DNA of 12,555 nucleotides, from NCBI GenBank assembly GCA_003641785.1, contig QNAO01000008.1, positions 1 through 12,555 of the forward strand, in the 5' to 3' direction. The position numbers and the translations under genes are program-made. Below, in pieces: positions 1 to 6,635 of the stretch; the stretch's first letter is position 1, and each line of letters opens with the position of its first letter. The notes below the pieces were generated by a model, which had not been told where the DNA came from, did not search any database, and was given only the letters and a program-made list of their open reading frames with translations. This stretch comes from Thermotogae bacterium. GTDB taxonomy: Bacteria; Thermotogota; Thermotogae; Thermotogales; DSM-5069.

Positions 1-1026
1 CCCAATCACAACAGTCAGATCTCTACCACTGAGATACGTATTTATACACTTCTCAAGAGCCACTGCGCCCTCCTTGTTATGAGCTCCATCGACCACAACT
101 AAGGGATTTTCACATATCACTTCGAATCTTCCGGGCATCACAACATTTTTCAACGCCCTTCTTATGGCATTCTCGTCAACCTCGAGTCCTACCTCCTCTG
201 CAAAGACAAGGAATGCCTGCAGGGCTGTGCTGGCATTCACGATCTGATGAGCTCCGTTAAGAGAAAGGTGAAGTGATCTAAATTCTTTCAGACCAAAGAA
301 ATCAAATTCGTTGTTTCCGAGTTCGAGCTTCACGTTGTCTGCAAAGAATTCACTCCCGTAGCAGAACAGCGGAGATTCATTGCTCTGAGCCGTTTTTCTA
401 ACAATTTGAAGAGCTTCTGACTTGCTCTCTCCGCAAACAACAGGAGTCTTCGGTTTGACTATGCCGCACTTTTCAAAAGCTATTTTCTCGAGAGTGTTAC
501 CAAGAATCTTCGTGTGATCGTAATCGATGGTTGTTATAGTGCTCACAACTGGAGAAATAGTATTTGTGGCGTCGAATCGCCCACCGAGTCCCACCTCAAT
601 CGCTCCCGCTTGTGTTTTCATTTGATGAAACACAACAAATGCCATGGCTGTAACAAATTCAAAGAAGCTTGGCTTTGCATTTTCTCCCTGTGCATCCATT
701 TTGAGGGCTTCGGAATTTACAATTCTAAAGGCTTCTAACAGGACTTCGTTACCAACAAAATTCCCATTCACAATAATTCTTTCACGAAACGTACTGAGAT
801 GAGGTGAAAAAAATCCTGCTGTGCGAAGTCCGTGTTCTGATTGCATGGCATGAATCATTTTGGTTGTTGAACCTTTACCATTGGTGCCAGCAATGTGAAC
901 GAGCTTCATTCCTCTTTCTGGGCTTTCCAACCTTCGCAACAGCTCTCTTATTCTTTCAAGACCAAGCGTAACCTTTCCAGAAGGTCTCTCATTGTAAAGG
1001 TATGACAGCATTTCCAGATAAGTCAT
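1..1026 (-). CDS. folC: Bifunctional folylpolyglutamate synthase / dihydrofolate synthase (FolC), 3' end off the window
   Basis: FolC adds glutamate to folates (and usually to dihydropteroate) using ATP, in cytosolic folate metabolism. I translated the minus strand from the ATG at 1026; the frame is open for 342 codons to the window edge, so roughly the last 80-90 residues of a typical ~430-aa FolC are missing. Visible Mur-ligase-type motifs are the P-loop GTNGKGS at residues 47-53, SPHLSTFRERI around 74-84, EVGLGGRFDATN at 144-155, the DHTKILGNT and EKCGI segments at 170-189 (Lys186 at the carbamylated-lysine position of the family), and VDGAHN at 312-317, which opens the C-terminal domain. 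Its ATG overlaps the valS stop as ATGA, so translation is probably coupled to valS; valS-folC is a known gene pair in Firmicutes. Identification is firm; bifunctionality is inferred from the family. Confidence 0.95.
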   Translation of the reverse strand, partial: MTYLEMLSYLYNERPSGKVTLGLERIRELLRRLESPERGMKLVHIAGTNGKGSTTKMIHAMQSEHGLRTAGFFSPHLSTFRERIIVNGNFVGNEVLLEAFRIVNSEALKMDAQGENAKPSFFEFVTAMAFVVFHQMKTQAGAIEVGLGGRFDATNTISPVVSTITTIDYDHTKILGNTLEKIAFEKCGIVKPKTPVVCGESKSEALQIVRKTAQSNESPLFCYGSEFFADNVKLELGNNEFDFFGLKEFRSLHLSLNGAHQIVNASTALQAFLVFAEEVGLEVDENAIRRALKNVVMPGRFEVICENPLVVVDGAHNKEGAVALEKCINTYLSGRDLTVVIG

Positions 1027-3608
1027 GCAAAATCATCCAAAATGCGCTTGACTGTTTTCACACGTTCCTCTGCGTTCAAGAGCTTTTCTTTCGCTCGCTC
1101 CACAGCTTCTCGAGGCGCATTGTTCAGAAATTTTGAGTCTTTCAGCTTGTTTGAGTAGCGTTCTTTTTCATGGATCAGTTTCTCCAGCTTCTTTTTAAGA
1201 CGCTGAATCTCAGTCTTTAAACTGATGTTATCGAGCTCCACATATATTTCTCTAACATGGTCAAAATAAGCTGTAACACACGAAGATGGCTTCCGACTCG
1301 CTTCGAGAATCTGTGCTGCTTGAGCCAGAACCATGATGTAGTCCTTTTCTTCCTCATCAAATCCCTCGCCTACCACAAAGATCTTCAGTGGTTTCTTAGG
1401 AGGGATATTCATTTCTGATCTGACATTCCTTATACCCCTTACCACGTTCATAATGACGCGGAAATCTTTCTCTGCCCTTTCGTCAATGAGGTTTTCATCA
1501 ACTTCTGGCCAGGGTGCAACCACTATTGATTCACTCGACACGGGCAGCTTCTGCCATAACTCCTCAGAAACAAAAGGCATAAATGGATGAAGAAGCCTGA
1601 GACTACCATCGAGAACTTTCACCAGGACATTCTGAACTAATCTTCGTTCGGAAGATTCCAAACGACTCTTAACAGCTTCTATGTACCAGTCGCAGAACTC
1701 GTTCCAGAAGAACTCGTACACACTTCTCGCCGCCACGTTGAATTCATAGTTTTCAATAGCCGTAGAAACATCTTCTACCGTTTTTTGAAATCTTGACAAA
1801 ATCCACATATCAACGAGCTTCAGGTTGGAAATATCACATTCTTCAAAGTCCTTGAGATTCATTAATACAAATCTGGTCGCGTTCCATATCTTATTGGCAA
1901 ATCTTCTGTATGTTTCAAAATTTCTTTCATCGAGTTTTATATCACTTCCCTGTGCCGCCAGAATAGCAAGGGTGAATCTCATAGGATCTGAACCATACTT
2001 TTCAACCATATCTATGGGATCAATTCCATTGCCCAGTGATTTGCTCATTTTTCTACCTTGTTTGTCGCGTATTAGTTGATGGATATAGACATCAGAAAAT
2101 GGCTTGTCATGCATGAATTCGTAACCCATCACGATCATTCGAGCTACCCAAAAAAATATTATGTCAAAACCCGTCACCAGTACGCTGGTAGGATAATAAC
2201 GATTGAGATCCTCTGTTCTCTCTGGCCAACCGAGAGTGGAAAACGGCCAGAGCGCAGAAGAAAACCAAGTGTCAAGTACATCTTCATCTTGCCTAAGGGG
2301 ACCTGCGCATTTTGGACATGTGTCCACGTCATCTTCTGACGCAATCGTTTCACCGCATCTATCGCAGTACCAAACCGGAATTCTATGGCCCCACCACAGC
2401 TGCCTGCTTATGCACCAATCGCGAATCTCGTACATCCACTTCAAATACACGTTTTTCCACCTTGAAGGAAAAAATTTCACTTCGTCCCGCTCAACAACTT
2501 CTATTGCTTTTTTTGCAAGTGGTTTCATCCTGACAAACCATTGATCCATTATCCTCGGTTCAATAGCCGAACCGCATCTGTAACAGTGTCCCACAGAGTG
2601 AATGAGGTCTTCTACTTTTTCCAAATAGTTGCCTTCATCCAGGTCTATCAAGATCTTTTGTCTCGCCTCGTACCGGTCGAGACCTTCGTATTTCGAACCA
2701 GATTCGTTTACTCGCGCTTCTTCATCGAATATTGCTATTGAGGACAGATTGTGTCTTGTAGCGATTTCGAAGTCATTCGGATCATGCGCTGGCGTTATCT
2801 TCACAGCACCCGTTCCGAATTCTGGGTCCACATACTCATCAGCTATTATGGGGAGTTCGCGATTTAAAATGGGCAGGATCGCGACTTTTCCAACAAGATG
2901 CTCATATCTTTCATCTTTAGGATGAACCGCTATTGCTGTATCACCCAGCATCGTTTCTGGCCTTGTGGTGGCCACAACAATAAAGTCGGATGTCCCCTTA
3001 ATTGGATATTTCACATAATAGAGCTTGGACTCGTGCTCTTTGTGTTCCACTTCCTCATCGGAAAGCACCGTTTTACACCTGGGACACCAGTTAACCATGT
3101 ATTCCCCTCTGTAAATCAATCCCTTATTATAGAGTTCGACAAAAACCTTTCGTACCGCTCTCGATAAACCCTGATCTAAGGTAAATCTCTCTCTCGTCCA
3201 GTCAACTGATGCACCAAGAGCTTTTACTTGCCGACGTATTTCGTTTCGATATTTTCCTGTCCAGTCCCACGCGATTTCAAGAAACTTTTCCCGTCCCAGG
3301 TCTTTTTTGTTTATGCCTTGTGATTCCAAATTTTTCTCAACAACATTCTGTGTGGCTATACCCGCATGATCCTCTCCAGGAACCCAGAGAACATCATATC
3401 CTCGCATTCTCTTGTATCTCACAAGTATATCTTGCAACGTCATATTCAACGCATGTCCCATGTGAATTCGGCCTGTGATATTTGGGGGCGGGATAACTAT
3501 AACGAAGGGCTCTCCACTTCCCTTGGGCGAAAAATACCCGCTTTCAACCCATCTCTCATACCAGTATGCCTCAATTTTCTCGGGACTGTATCTCGTACCA
3601 AGATCCAT
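1023..3608 (-). CDS. valS: Valyl-tRNA synthetase
   Basis: ValS charges tRNA-Val with valine and edits misactivated threonine. The protein is 861 aa from the chosen ATG, the usual length. The class Ia signatures are HMGH at residues 49-52 (in PPPNITGRIHMGH) and KMSKS at 520-524. The CP1 editing domain carries TTRPET near 214-219. Four Cys pairs at about 175/178, 342/345, 415/418 and 431/434 match the zinc-binding pattern of Thermus ValRS. The C terminus is a charged coiled coil (LKTEIQRLKKKLEKL) as in other ValRS. The frame stays open 21 codons upstream, but those codons include the Shine-Dalgarno AGGAGGTG, which lies 7 nt before the ATG at 3608, so I start there. The stop overlaps the folC start (ATGA). 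It follows the DUF2089 cassette after a 107-nt gap and may be cotranscribed with it or have its own promoter. Confidence 0.97.
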   Translation of the reverse strand: MDLGTRYSPEKIEAYWYERWVESGYFSPKGSGEPFVIVIPPPNITGRIHMGHALNMTLQDILVRYKRMRGYDVLWVPGEDHAGIATQNVVEKNLESQGINKKDLGREKFLEIAWDWTGKYRNEIRRQVKALGASVDWTRERFTLDQGLSRAVRKVFVELYNKGLIYRGEYMVNWCPRCKTVLSDEEVEHKEHESKLYYVKYPIKGTSDFIVVATTRPETMLGDTAIAVHPKDERYEHLVGKVAILPILNRELPIIADEYVDPEFGTGAVKITPAHDPNDFEIATRHNLSSIAIFDEEARVNESGSKYEGLDRYEARQKILIDLDEGNYLEKVEDLIHSVGHCYRCGSAIEPRIMDQWFVRMKPLAKKAIEVVERDEVKFFPSRWKNVYLKWMYEIRDWCISRQLWWGHRIPVWYCDRCGETIASEDDVDTCPKCAGPLRQDEDVLDTWFSSALWPFSTLGWPERTEDLNRYYPTSVLVTGFDIIFFWVARMIVMGYEFMHDKPFSDVYIHQLIRDKQGRKMSKSLGNGIDPIDMVEKYGSDPMRFTLAILAAQGSDIKLDERNFETYRRFANKIWNATRFVLMNLKDFEECDISNLKLVDMWILSRFQKTVEDVSTAIENYEFNVAARSVYEFFWNEFCDWYIEAVKSRLESSERRLVQNVLVKVLDGSLRLLHPFMPFVSEELWQKLPVSSESIVVAPWPEVDENLIDERAEKDFRVIMNVVRGIRNVRSEMNIPPKKPLKIFVVGEGFDEEEKDYIMVLAQAAQILEASRKPSSCVTAYFDHVREIYVELDNISLKTEIQRLKKKLEKLIHEKERYSNKLKDSKFLNNAPREAVERAKEKLLNAEERVKTVKRILDDFA

Positions 3609-3658
3609 CCACAAGCACCTCCTAAACACTGGTGCTATTTTAGCAGAAAACCCTACGT

Positions 3659-3675
3659 TTGGTTCCCACAACCAA
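3659..3675 (-). other. Small hairpin upstream of valS, function unknown
   Basis: TTGGTT and AACCAA form a perfect 6-bp inverted repeat around a 5-nt loop in the 107-nt gap between the 126-aa gene and valS. A second small palindrome, TGCTA-TTT-TAGCA, lies at 3633-3645 and overlaps a possible -10 (TAAAAT on the minus strand) without a convincing -35 box. Neither is followed by a T-tract in the direction of valS transcription, so these are not clear terminators. The gap is too short for a T-box leader and shows none of its landmarks. They could be operators or chance pairings. Confidence 0.25.
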
Positions 3676-3715
3676 CTTTCAGAAGCACGAAAAACCCAAG
3701 GAGATGCTGTGTCCT

Positions 3716-4096
3716 TTATGCAACAAAAATTCTGACCGTTGAACCGTCGCTCGACGTGATGTTAACCAAATCTCCCTCTGTGCTGGAAAGTTCTTCTAAC
3801 GCCGCGCTTATTTGGTTAGTAATTCCCTCTACATCCATTTGTGGAGCGGATTTTGAAATGACACCGGGAATTGTAGCCTTCAGTAGATTAGCCATGCTCA
3901 GGGGCAATTTTATATCCACATTATCCCCATCTTCGCTTCTTATCTGCACAAATATAAATTTCTTTTGAGAAGGTTTTGAGATTTTCTCTGGTTCTTGGCT
4001 AATCCCCTCGACTTCCTTTATAAGCTCCGCAGCTTCTTCTGATGAAAGCTTGCCCTCCTCCACGAGCTTCAGAATTCTAAGAACTTCATTCTTCAT
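3716..4096 (-). CDS. SHOCT-like domain protein (DUF2089-associated, YvlB-N-like), 126 aa
   Basis: Residues 1-30 form a short amphipathic helical module (VLRILKLVEEGKLSSEEAAE) typical of SHOCT-like segments at the N terminus of YvlB-type proteins. A charged Pro/Ser/Lys linker (31-46) follows. Residues 47-126 are a beta/alpha domain: an FIFVQIR strand, NVDIKLPLSMANLLK, a helix with IPGVI, then EGDLVNITSSDGSTVRIFV. The last part aligns clearly with the C terminus of the 170-aa membrane protein two genes upstream (shared NV-I-P-S-LLK, GD-V, TVRI). There is no signal peptide or membrane segment, so it is probably cytosolic. Its ATG overlaps the stop of the DUF2089 gene (ATGA) and is preceded by AGGAGGG at 7 nt. 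The function is unknown; the setting suggests it partners the DUF2089 regulator. I am sure it is a real gene, less sure of the family name. Confidence 0.8.
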   Translation of the reverse strand: MKNEVLRILKLVEEGKLSSEEAAELIKEVEGISQEPEKISKPSQKKFIFVQIRSEDGDNVDIKLPLSMANLLKATIPGVISKSAPQMDVEGITNQISAALEELSSTEGDLVNITSSDGSTVRIFVA

Positions 4097-4491
4097 GAAC
4101 TATCCCTCCTCTTTTTTCCTGTTTTTAGAACATTCAACGCCTCTTGAAAGTTAATATCTCCGTTTTCAAGATCTTCCAAAACATCTGCGACATCAACATA
4201 GAACGTTTTCCCCACTTGCTCAGAAGGCTGCAAATAGCCGAGTTGCTTTAGCACATTACTAAACCAAACGTGAGCTGTTGGATAAGAAATGTTCATGATT
4301 TCGGCCACTTTGGAAAGATTTCCCCTATTCTTCAAGTAGACTCTCAGAAAATTCAAAGCATCCTGTGAAAGAGTAGAAAACTCGTTCAATGAAAACCTTC
4401 CCTGGAAAGTACTCTTACAGTTCAAGCACTTCAACGAAGTAGCGAACAAACGACCGCCACAGACCGGGCATTTTTTGAGAACGTCATGCAC
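4093..4491 (-). CDS. DUF2089-family zinc-ribbon / helix-turn-helix regulator, 132 aa
   Basis: The N terminus is a zinc ribbon with CPVC at residues 8-11 and CLNC at 22-25. It leads into the diagnostic DUF2089 stretch: TFQGRFSLNEFSTLSQDAL, then FLRVYLKNRGNLSKVAEIMN and ISYPTAHVWFSNVLKQLGY (about 58-86), which reads as a helix-turn-helix. Residues 102-123 (VLEDLENGDINFQEALNVLK) resemble the SHOCT-like module that begins the next protein. The start is a GTG; an in-frame ATG is absent, and AGGTGA overlapping the upstream TAG stop sits about 7 nt ahead of the GTG. The gene lies 10 nt after the 170-aa gene and overlaps the 126-aa gene by 4 nt, so all three are probably translated together. DNA binding is inferred from the fold; targets are unknown, with autoregulation of the cassette the natural guess. 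Confidence 0.88.
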   Translation of the reverse strand: MHDVLKKCPVCGGRLFATSLKCLNCKSTFQGRFSLNEFSTLSQDALNFLRVYLKNRGNLSKVAEIMNISYPTAHVWFSNVLKQLGYLQPSEQVGKTFYVDVADVLEDLENGDINFQEALNVLKTGKKRRDSS

Positions 4492-4501
4492 CTCTTGTCA
4501 C

Positions 4502-5014
4502 CTACGCGATGCCAATTCTTACCGTTGTTTCCTGGCTTTCAACTCTTACAAAATCCCCCGTGTAGCTCAAAAGCTCATCAAGAGAGGTTCCTATGATAGC
4601 CTCTATTATCTGGGCATATTCCTCGCCATTCGTTTTTACCTTCTTGCCAATCGTTCTCACAATTAGTGGAACGATTAACTTCATGGCAGGTTTCAGTAGC
4701 AAGATCACAGATACAGGTATCACAATTTTCACGTTGGTGGATTGCTCACTTACCAGGATGAAGAGCTTTCTTCCCACTGGTTCATCAATCAGATCGGCAA
4801 TCCATTTTAAGTCTTCTTCATCAATCTTGTTCCCCAACCTTCTTCTAACTGTGTCGAGTATTTCATCACGTCGCCTTTTCTTCACAGATGATATCTTCAC
4901 CAAACTCAAAAGCACAAAAACTCCGATACCGATGAAAATAACCGCAAAAAAGGCCTTTGCACCGAAAATTGCTAAGAACACACCGCTCAAAATCAGAACA
5001 AGAGCTAAATACAT
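4502..5014 (-). CDS. Membrane protein with a C-terminal domain shared with the 126-aa cassette protein, 170 aa
   Basis: The N terminus holds two hydrophobic segments (about 2-17 and 20-39) forming a membrane hairpin. KKRRR at 45-49 follows as a positive-inside anchor, so the bulk should face the cytoplasm. Residues 50-90 are a charged helical linker. Residues 94-170 repeat the plan of the 126-aa protein: NVKIVIPVSVILLLK, then helices including EEYAQIIEAI, then GDFVRVESQETTVRIGI. The version here has a longer, very hydrophobic insert around 103-122 that could be a third membrane segment. The ATG at 5014 has GGAGGG about 7 nt upstream. It is the first gene of the three-gene cassette, directly behind a good promoter. 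I do not recognise a named family for the full protein; a membrane-bound partner or sensor for the DUF2089 regulator is inference. Confidence 0.75.
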   Translation of the reverse strand: MYLALVLILSGVFLAIFGAKAFFAVIFIGIGVFVLLSLVKISSVKKRRRDEILDTVRRRLGNKIDEEDLKWIADLIDEPVGRKLFILVSEQSTNVKIVIPVSVILLLKPAMKLIVPLIVRTIGKKVKTNGEEYAQIIEAIIGTSLDELLSYTGDFVRVESQETTVRIGIA

Positions 5015-5044
5015 ATGCTTCCCTCCAATATTTTAATACGTTAC

Positions 5045-5073
5045 TTTATAAATTATCAAGTTTCATTTTACAA
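5045..5073 (-). promoter_or_regulatory. Sigma-70-type promoter for the DUF2089 cassette
   Basis: Read on the minus strand, TTGTAA (5073-5068, 4 of 6 consensus bases) is followed after exactly 17 nt by TATAAA (5050-5045, 5 of 6). Transcription would start near 5038, giving a leader of about 24 nt before the 170-aa gene's ATG. A second minus-strand TAAAAT closer to the gene would start transcription inside the Shine-Dalgarno and is less likely. Confidence 0.6.
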
Positions 5074-5142
5074 TATCTTTCTGATAGCACTGCTCAGAAT
5101 TTTCTTTGCAAAAGTATTGTTACCATATCTTAGCATTTATGG

Positions 5143-5151
5143 TGATAGAAT
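5143..5151 (+). promoter_or_regulatory. Candidate extended -10 promoter for the rplU operon
   Basis: TGATAGAAT reads as an extended -10 (TG-N-TAGAAT). No good -35 hexamer lies 16-18 nt upstream, which extended -10 promoters can tolerate. A start near 5158 would give a leader of about 98 nt that contains the whole hairpin before rplU. Other AT-rich hexamers occur in 5041-5130 (for example TACAAT at 5069-5074), so the choice is tentative. Confidence 0.35.
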
Positions 5152-5175
5152 AAAGCACGTATGAATCGCAGAGGA

Positions 5176-5232
5176 GCACTCGAAAAACGTACTTAAAAAC
5201 TCCAGGTGTGTTGGAGTTACGTTTTTTGGTGC
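5176..5232 (+). promoter_or_regulatory. Structured 5' leader hairpin upstream of rplU (possible L21 autoregulatory or attenuator element)
   Basis: Three stacked stems can form: GCAC (5176-5179) with GTGC (5229-5232), AAAAACGT (5183-5190) with ACGTTTTT (5219-5226), and AACTCCA (5198-5204) with TGGAGTT (5212-5218) closing a 7-nt loop. A 7-nt bulge (5191-5197) lies on the 5' side between the last two. That is 19 base pairs in 57 nt. The inner stem followed by a six-T run also resembles an intrinsic terminator, so the element could switch between pairing the T-run and leaving it free. It ends 10 nt before the rplU Shine-Dalgarno. L21 leader RNAs are known in Bacillus; I see no basis to claim the same family here. 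Confidence 0.5.
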
Positions 5233-5255
5233 CTATTTACCGGGGAGGTGAATGT

Positions 5256-5579
5256 GTGTACGCAGTTATCGAAACTGGCGGCAAGCAGTACAAGGTTATG
5301 GAAAACGACGTTGTCGCTGTTGAAAAACTTCCACAACAAACTGGTGAACGCATTGTCTTTGAACGTGTTTTGCACCTTTCAACTGATAACGGCATTGAGA
5401 TCGGAACCCCCTTTATCGAAAACTGTACTGTCGAAGGAACAGTCTTAGAACATGCAAGGGATAAAAAGGTTACCGTCGTGAAGTACAGGCCTCGCAAGAA
5501 CTATCGCCGAGAGAAGGGCCACCGTCAGTGGTATTCTCTGATCAAGATTGACAAAATACGCTTGGGAAGTTCAAAATGA
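5256..5579 (+). CDS. rplU: 50S ribosomal protein L21
   Basis: L21 binds 23S rRNA in the large subunit. The 107-aa protein begins with the hallmark YAVIETGGKQYKV and ends with a basic RPRKNYRREKGHRQWYS segment typical of L21. The frame stays open 16 codons further upstream, but those codons contain the leader hairpin and the Shine-Dalgarno GGGAGG (5243-5248). The GTG at 5256 lies 7 nt after it and lines up with the family's usual start, so I use it. It is first in the plus-strand ribosomal operon; its stop overlaps the prp start as ATGA. Regulation is probably through the leader hairpin just upstream. Confidence 0.96.
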   Translation: MYAVIETGGKQYKVMENDVVAVEKLPQQTGERIVFERVLHLSTDNGIEIGTPFIENCTVEGTVLEHARDKKVTVVKYRPRKNYRREKGHRQWYSLIKIDKIRLGSSK

Positions 5580-5941
5580 TTCGTGTAACTTTCAGTAGAG
5601 CAAAGAACGGCAGGGTGTGCCTTAAAGTTATGGGTCACAGCGGTTTTGCCGTGAAGGGAAAGGATATAGTGTGCGCTGCGGTGAGCACTTTGATTCAACA
5701 CACGGCGCGAATTTTGAGTAAAAGAAAACAGTGTTACTGTGAAAAAAATGATGGTTTCCTGAAAATGGTAGTCCTTCACAGTGACGAACTTTCAAAGCTT
5801 CTTCTCGATGAACTTTTAGAAAGCCTTAGAGATATAGAGGCTCAGTTTCCTGAGAACTTGTTTGTGGAGGTGAAAGAGAATGCGAATCGACATACAACTG
5901 TTTGCTCACAAAAAGAGCGGTGGAGCCGCTCGCAATGGTAG
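5576..5941 (+). CDS. prp: Ribosomal-processing cysteine protease Prp (YsxB family)
   Basis: Prp cleaves the N-terminal extension off L27 before it enters the ribosome, as shown for Staphylococcus aureus Prp. The catalytic pair is visible in [18 protein letters not shown]: His21 and Cys33, the same 12-residue spacing as in S. aureus. The gene sits between rplU and rpmA, its standard place, and its substrate next door carries the matching leader. The start ATG overlaps the rplU stop; no separate Shine-Dalgarno is obvious, implying translational coupling. At 121 aa it is longer than expected (about 95-110): residues 102-121 are encoded inside rpmA in another frame and look unrelated to the family (Arg/Trp/Gln-rich end RWSRSQW). 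A lost stop codon or a sequence error near 5880 would explain this. Confidence 0.92.
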   Translation: MIRVTFSRAKNGRVCLKVMGHSGFAVKGKDIVCAAVSTLIQHTARILSKRKQCYCEKNDGFLKMVVLHSDELSKLLLDELLESLRDIEAQFPENLFVEVKENANRHTTVCSQKERWSRSQW

Positions 5942-6170
5942 AGACAGTAATCCTAAGTATCTGGGAATCAAAGTAGGCGATGGCCAGAGAGTATTAGCTG
6001 GAAATATATTGGTAAGGCAGCGAGGAACAAAAATTCATCCAGGAGACAACGTTGGACTTGGCAGGGATTTCACATTGTTTGCTCTTAAGGATGGGTTTGT
6101 TAAATTCCATGTCAGGAGAAACAGAAAATTCGTGAGTGTCAACGAAACAGTCAAAGGGAGGAATTCCTGA
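5880..6170 (+). CDS. rpmA: 50S ribosomal protein L27 with a cleavable N-terminal leader
   Basis: L27 reaches the peptidyl-transferase centre with its N terminus. The 96-aa product begins [15 protein letters not shown]. The first nine residues (QLF then A) match the Prp cleavage pattern known from Firmicutes L27, and [21 protein letters not shown] is the mature L27 start. The conserved IVRQRGTK-type segment (here [13 protein letters not shown]) and [12 protein letters not shown] follow. A GGAGG sits about 9 nt before the ATG, inside prp, so the start is secure although it lies 62 nt inside the prp frame. The stop and the rplM start share one base (TGATG). The prp neighbour and the leader support each other functionally. 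Confidence 0.96.
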   Translation: MRIDIQLFAHKKSGGAARNGRDSNPKYLGIKVGDGQRVLAGNILVRQRGTKIHPGDNVGLGRDFTLFALKDGFVKFHVRRNRKFVSVNETVKGRNS

Positions 6171-6619
6171 TGGCACGATCTTTTCCAACACAGAAAACAA
6201 CTATAAAGAGAATCTCCGATAAAGACAGAAAATGGTACGTTGTGGACGCCAGTGGAAAGGTGCTTGGGAGACTTGCTAACCAAATAGCAAAGTACCTCAT
6301 GGGTAAAGAGGATCCCGCATATTTTCCTGGTATTGATAGAGGAAACTTTGTTGTCGTAATCAACGCCAGCAGAGTTGTTTTGACAGGAGACAAACTCGAT
6401 AAAAAGCTGTACTACCGTTATTCGGGGTATCCCGGTGGTATCAGGGCGAAAACGGCTCGAGAGCTCATGAACAGCTACCCTGACAGAGTTGTTAAATATG
6501 CCGTTAAAAGGATGCTTCCTAAAAACAACCTTGGAAGTAAAATGTTCAAGAGGATAAAAGTGTACGCTGACGATAAACACCCTCACAGCGCTCAAAAACC
6601 CGAGCCGCTGGCACTTTGA
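6170..6619 (+). CDS. rplM: 50S ribosomal protein L13
   Basis: L13 is an early-assembly protein of the large subunit. The 149-aa product has the family signatures WYVVDASGKVLGRLANQIAK (about 23-42), INASRVVLTGDKLDKK and YYRYSGYPGG, and the RAVKRMLP-like segment AVKRMLPKNNLG. GGGAGG lies 8 nt before the ATG. It overlaps rpmA by one base and is followed after 16 nt by rpsI, the universal L13-S9 pair. Nothing in it looks damaged. Confidence 0.97.
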   Translation: MARSFPTQKTTIKRISDKDRKWYVVDASGKVLGRLANQIAKYLMGKEDPAYFPGIDRGNFVVVINASRVVLTGDKLDKKLYYRYSGYPGGIRAKTARELMNSYPDRVVKYAVKRMLPKNNLGSKMFKRIKVYADDKHPHSAQKPEPLAL

Positions 6620-6635
6620 TTAGGAGGTTAGAAAA

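Noticed and set aside
514..738. 74-codon plus-strand open frame
   Set aside because: Antisense to folC, whose P-loop and other motifs are clear on the minus strand.
3609..3671. Longer valS starting at 3671
   Set aside because: The extra codons encode the Shine-Dalgarno itself and do not resemble the ValRS N terminus.
3609..3715. T-box riboswitch before valS
   Set aside because: The gap is only 107 nt and lacks specifier and antiterminator landmarks; T-boxes are also not typical of Thermotogae.
3366..3968. 200-codon plus-strand open frame across the valS start and the 126-aa gene
   Set aside because: It lies antisense to two well-supported genes, has no family resemblance and no clear ribosome binding site.
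5176..5232. Transcription terminator for a minus-strand gene arriving from the right
   Set aside because: The minus-strand reading of the inner stem does have a T-run, but no minus-strand gene lies to its right in the window.
5208..5255. Longer rplU starting at 5208
   Set aside because: The extra codons fall within the hairpin and Shine-Dalgarno; L21 homologues begin at YAVIETGGKQYKV.
6035..6595. 186-codon minus-strand open frame
   Set aside because: It is antisense to rpmA and rplM, both unmistakable ribosomal proteins; the translation looks like noise.
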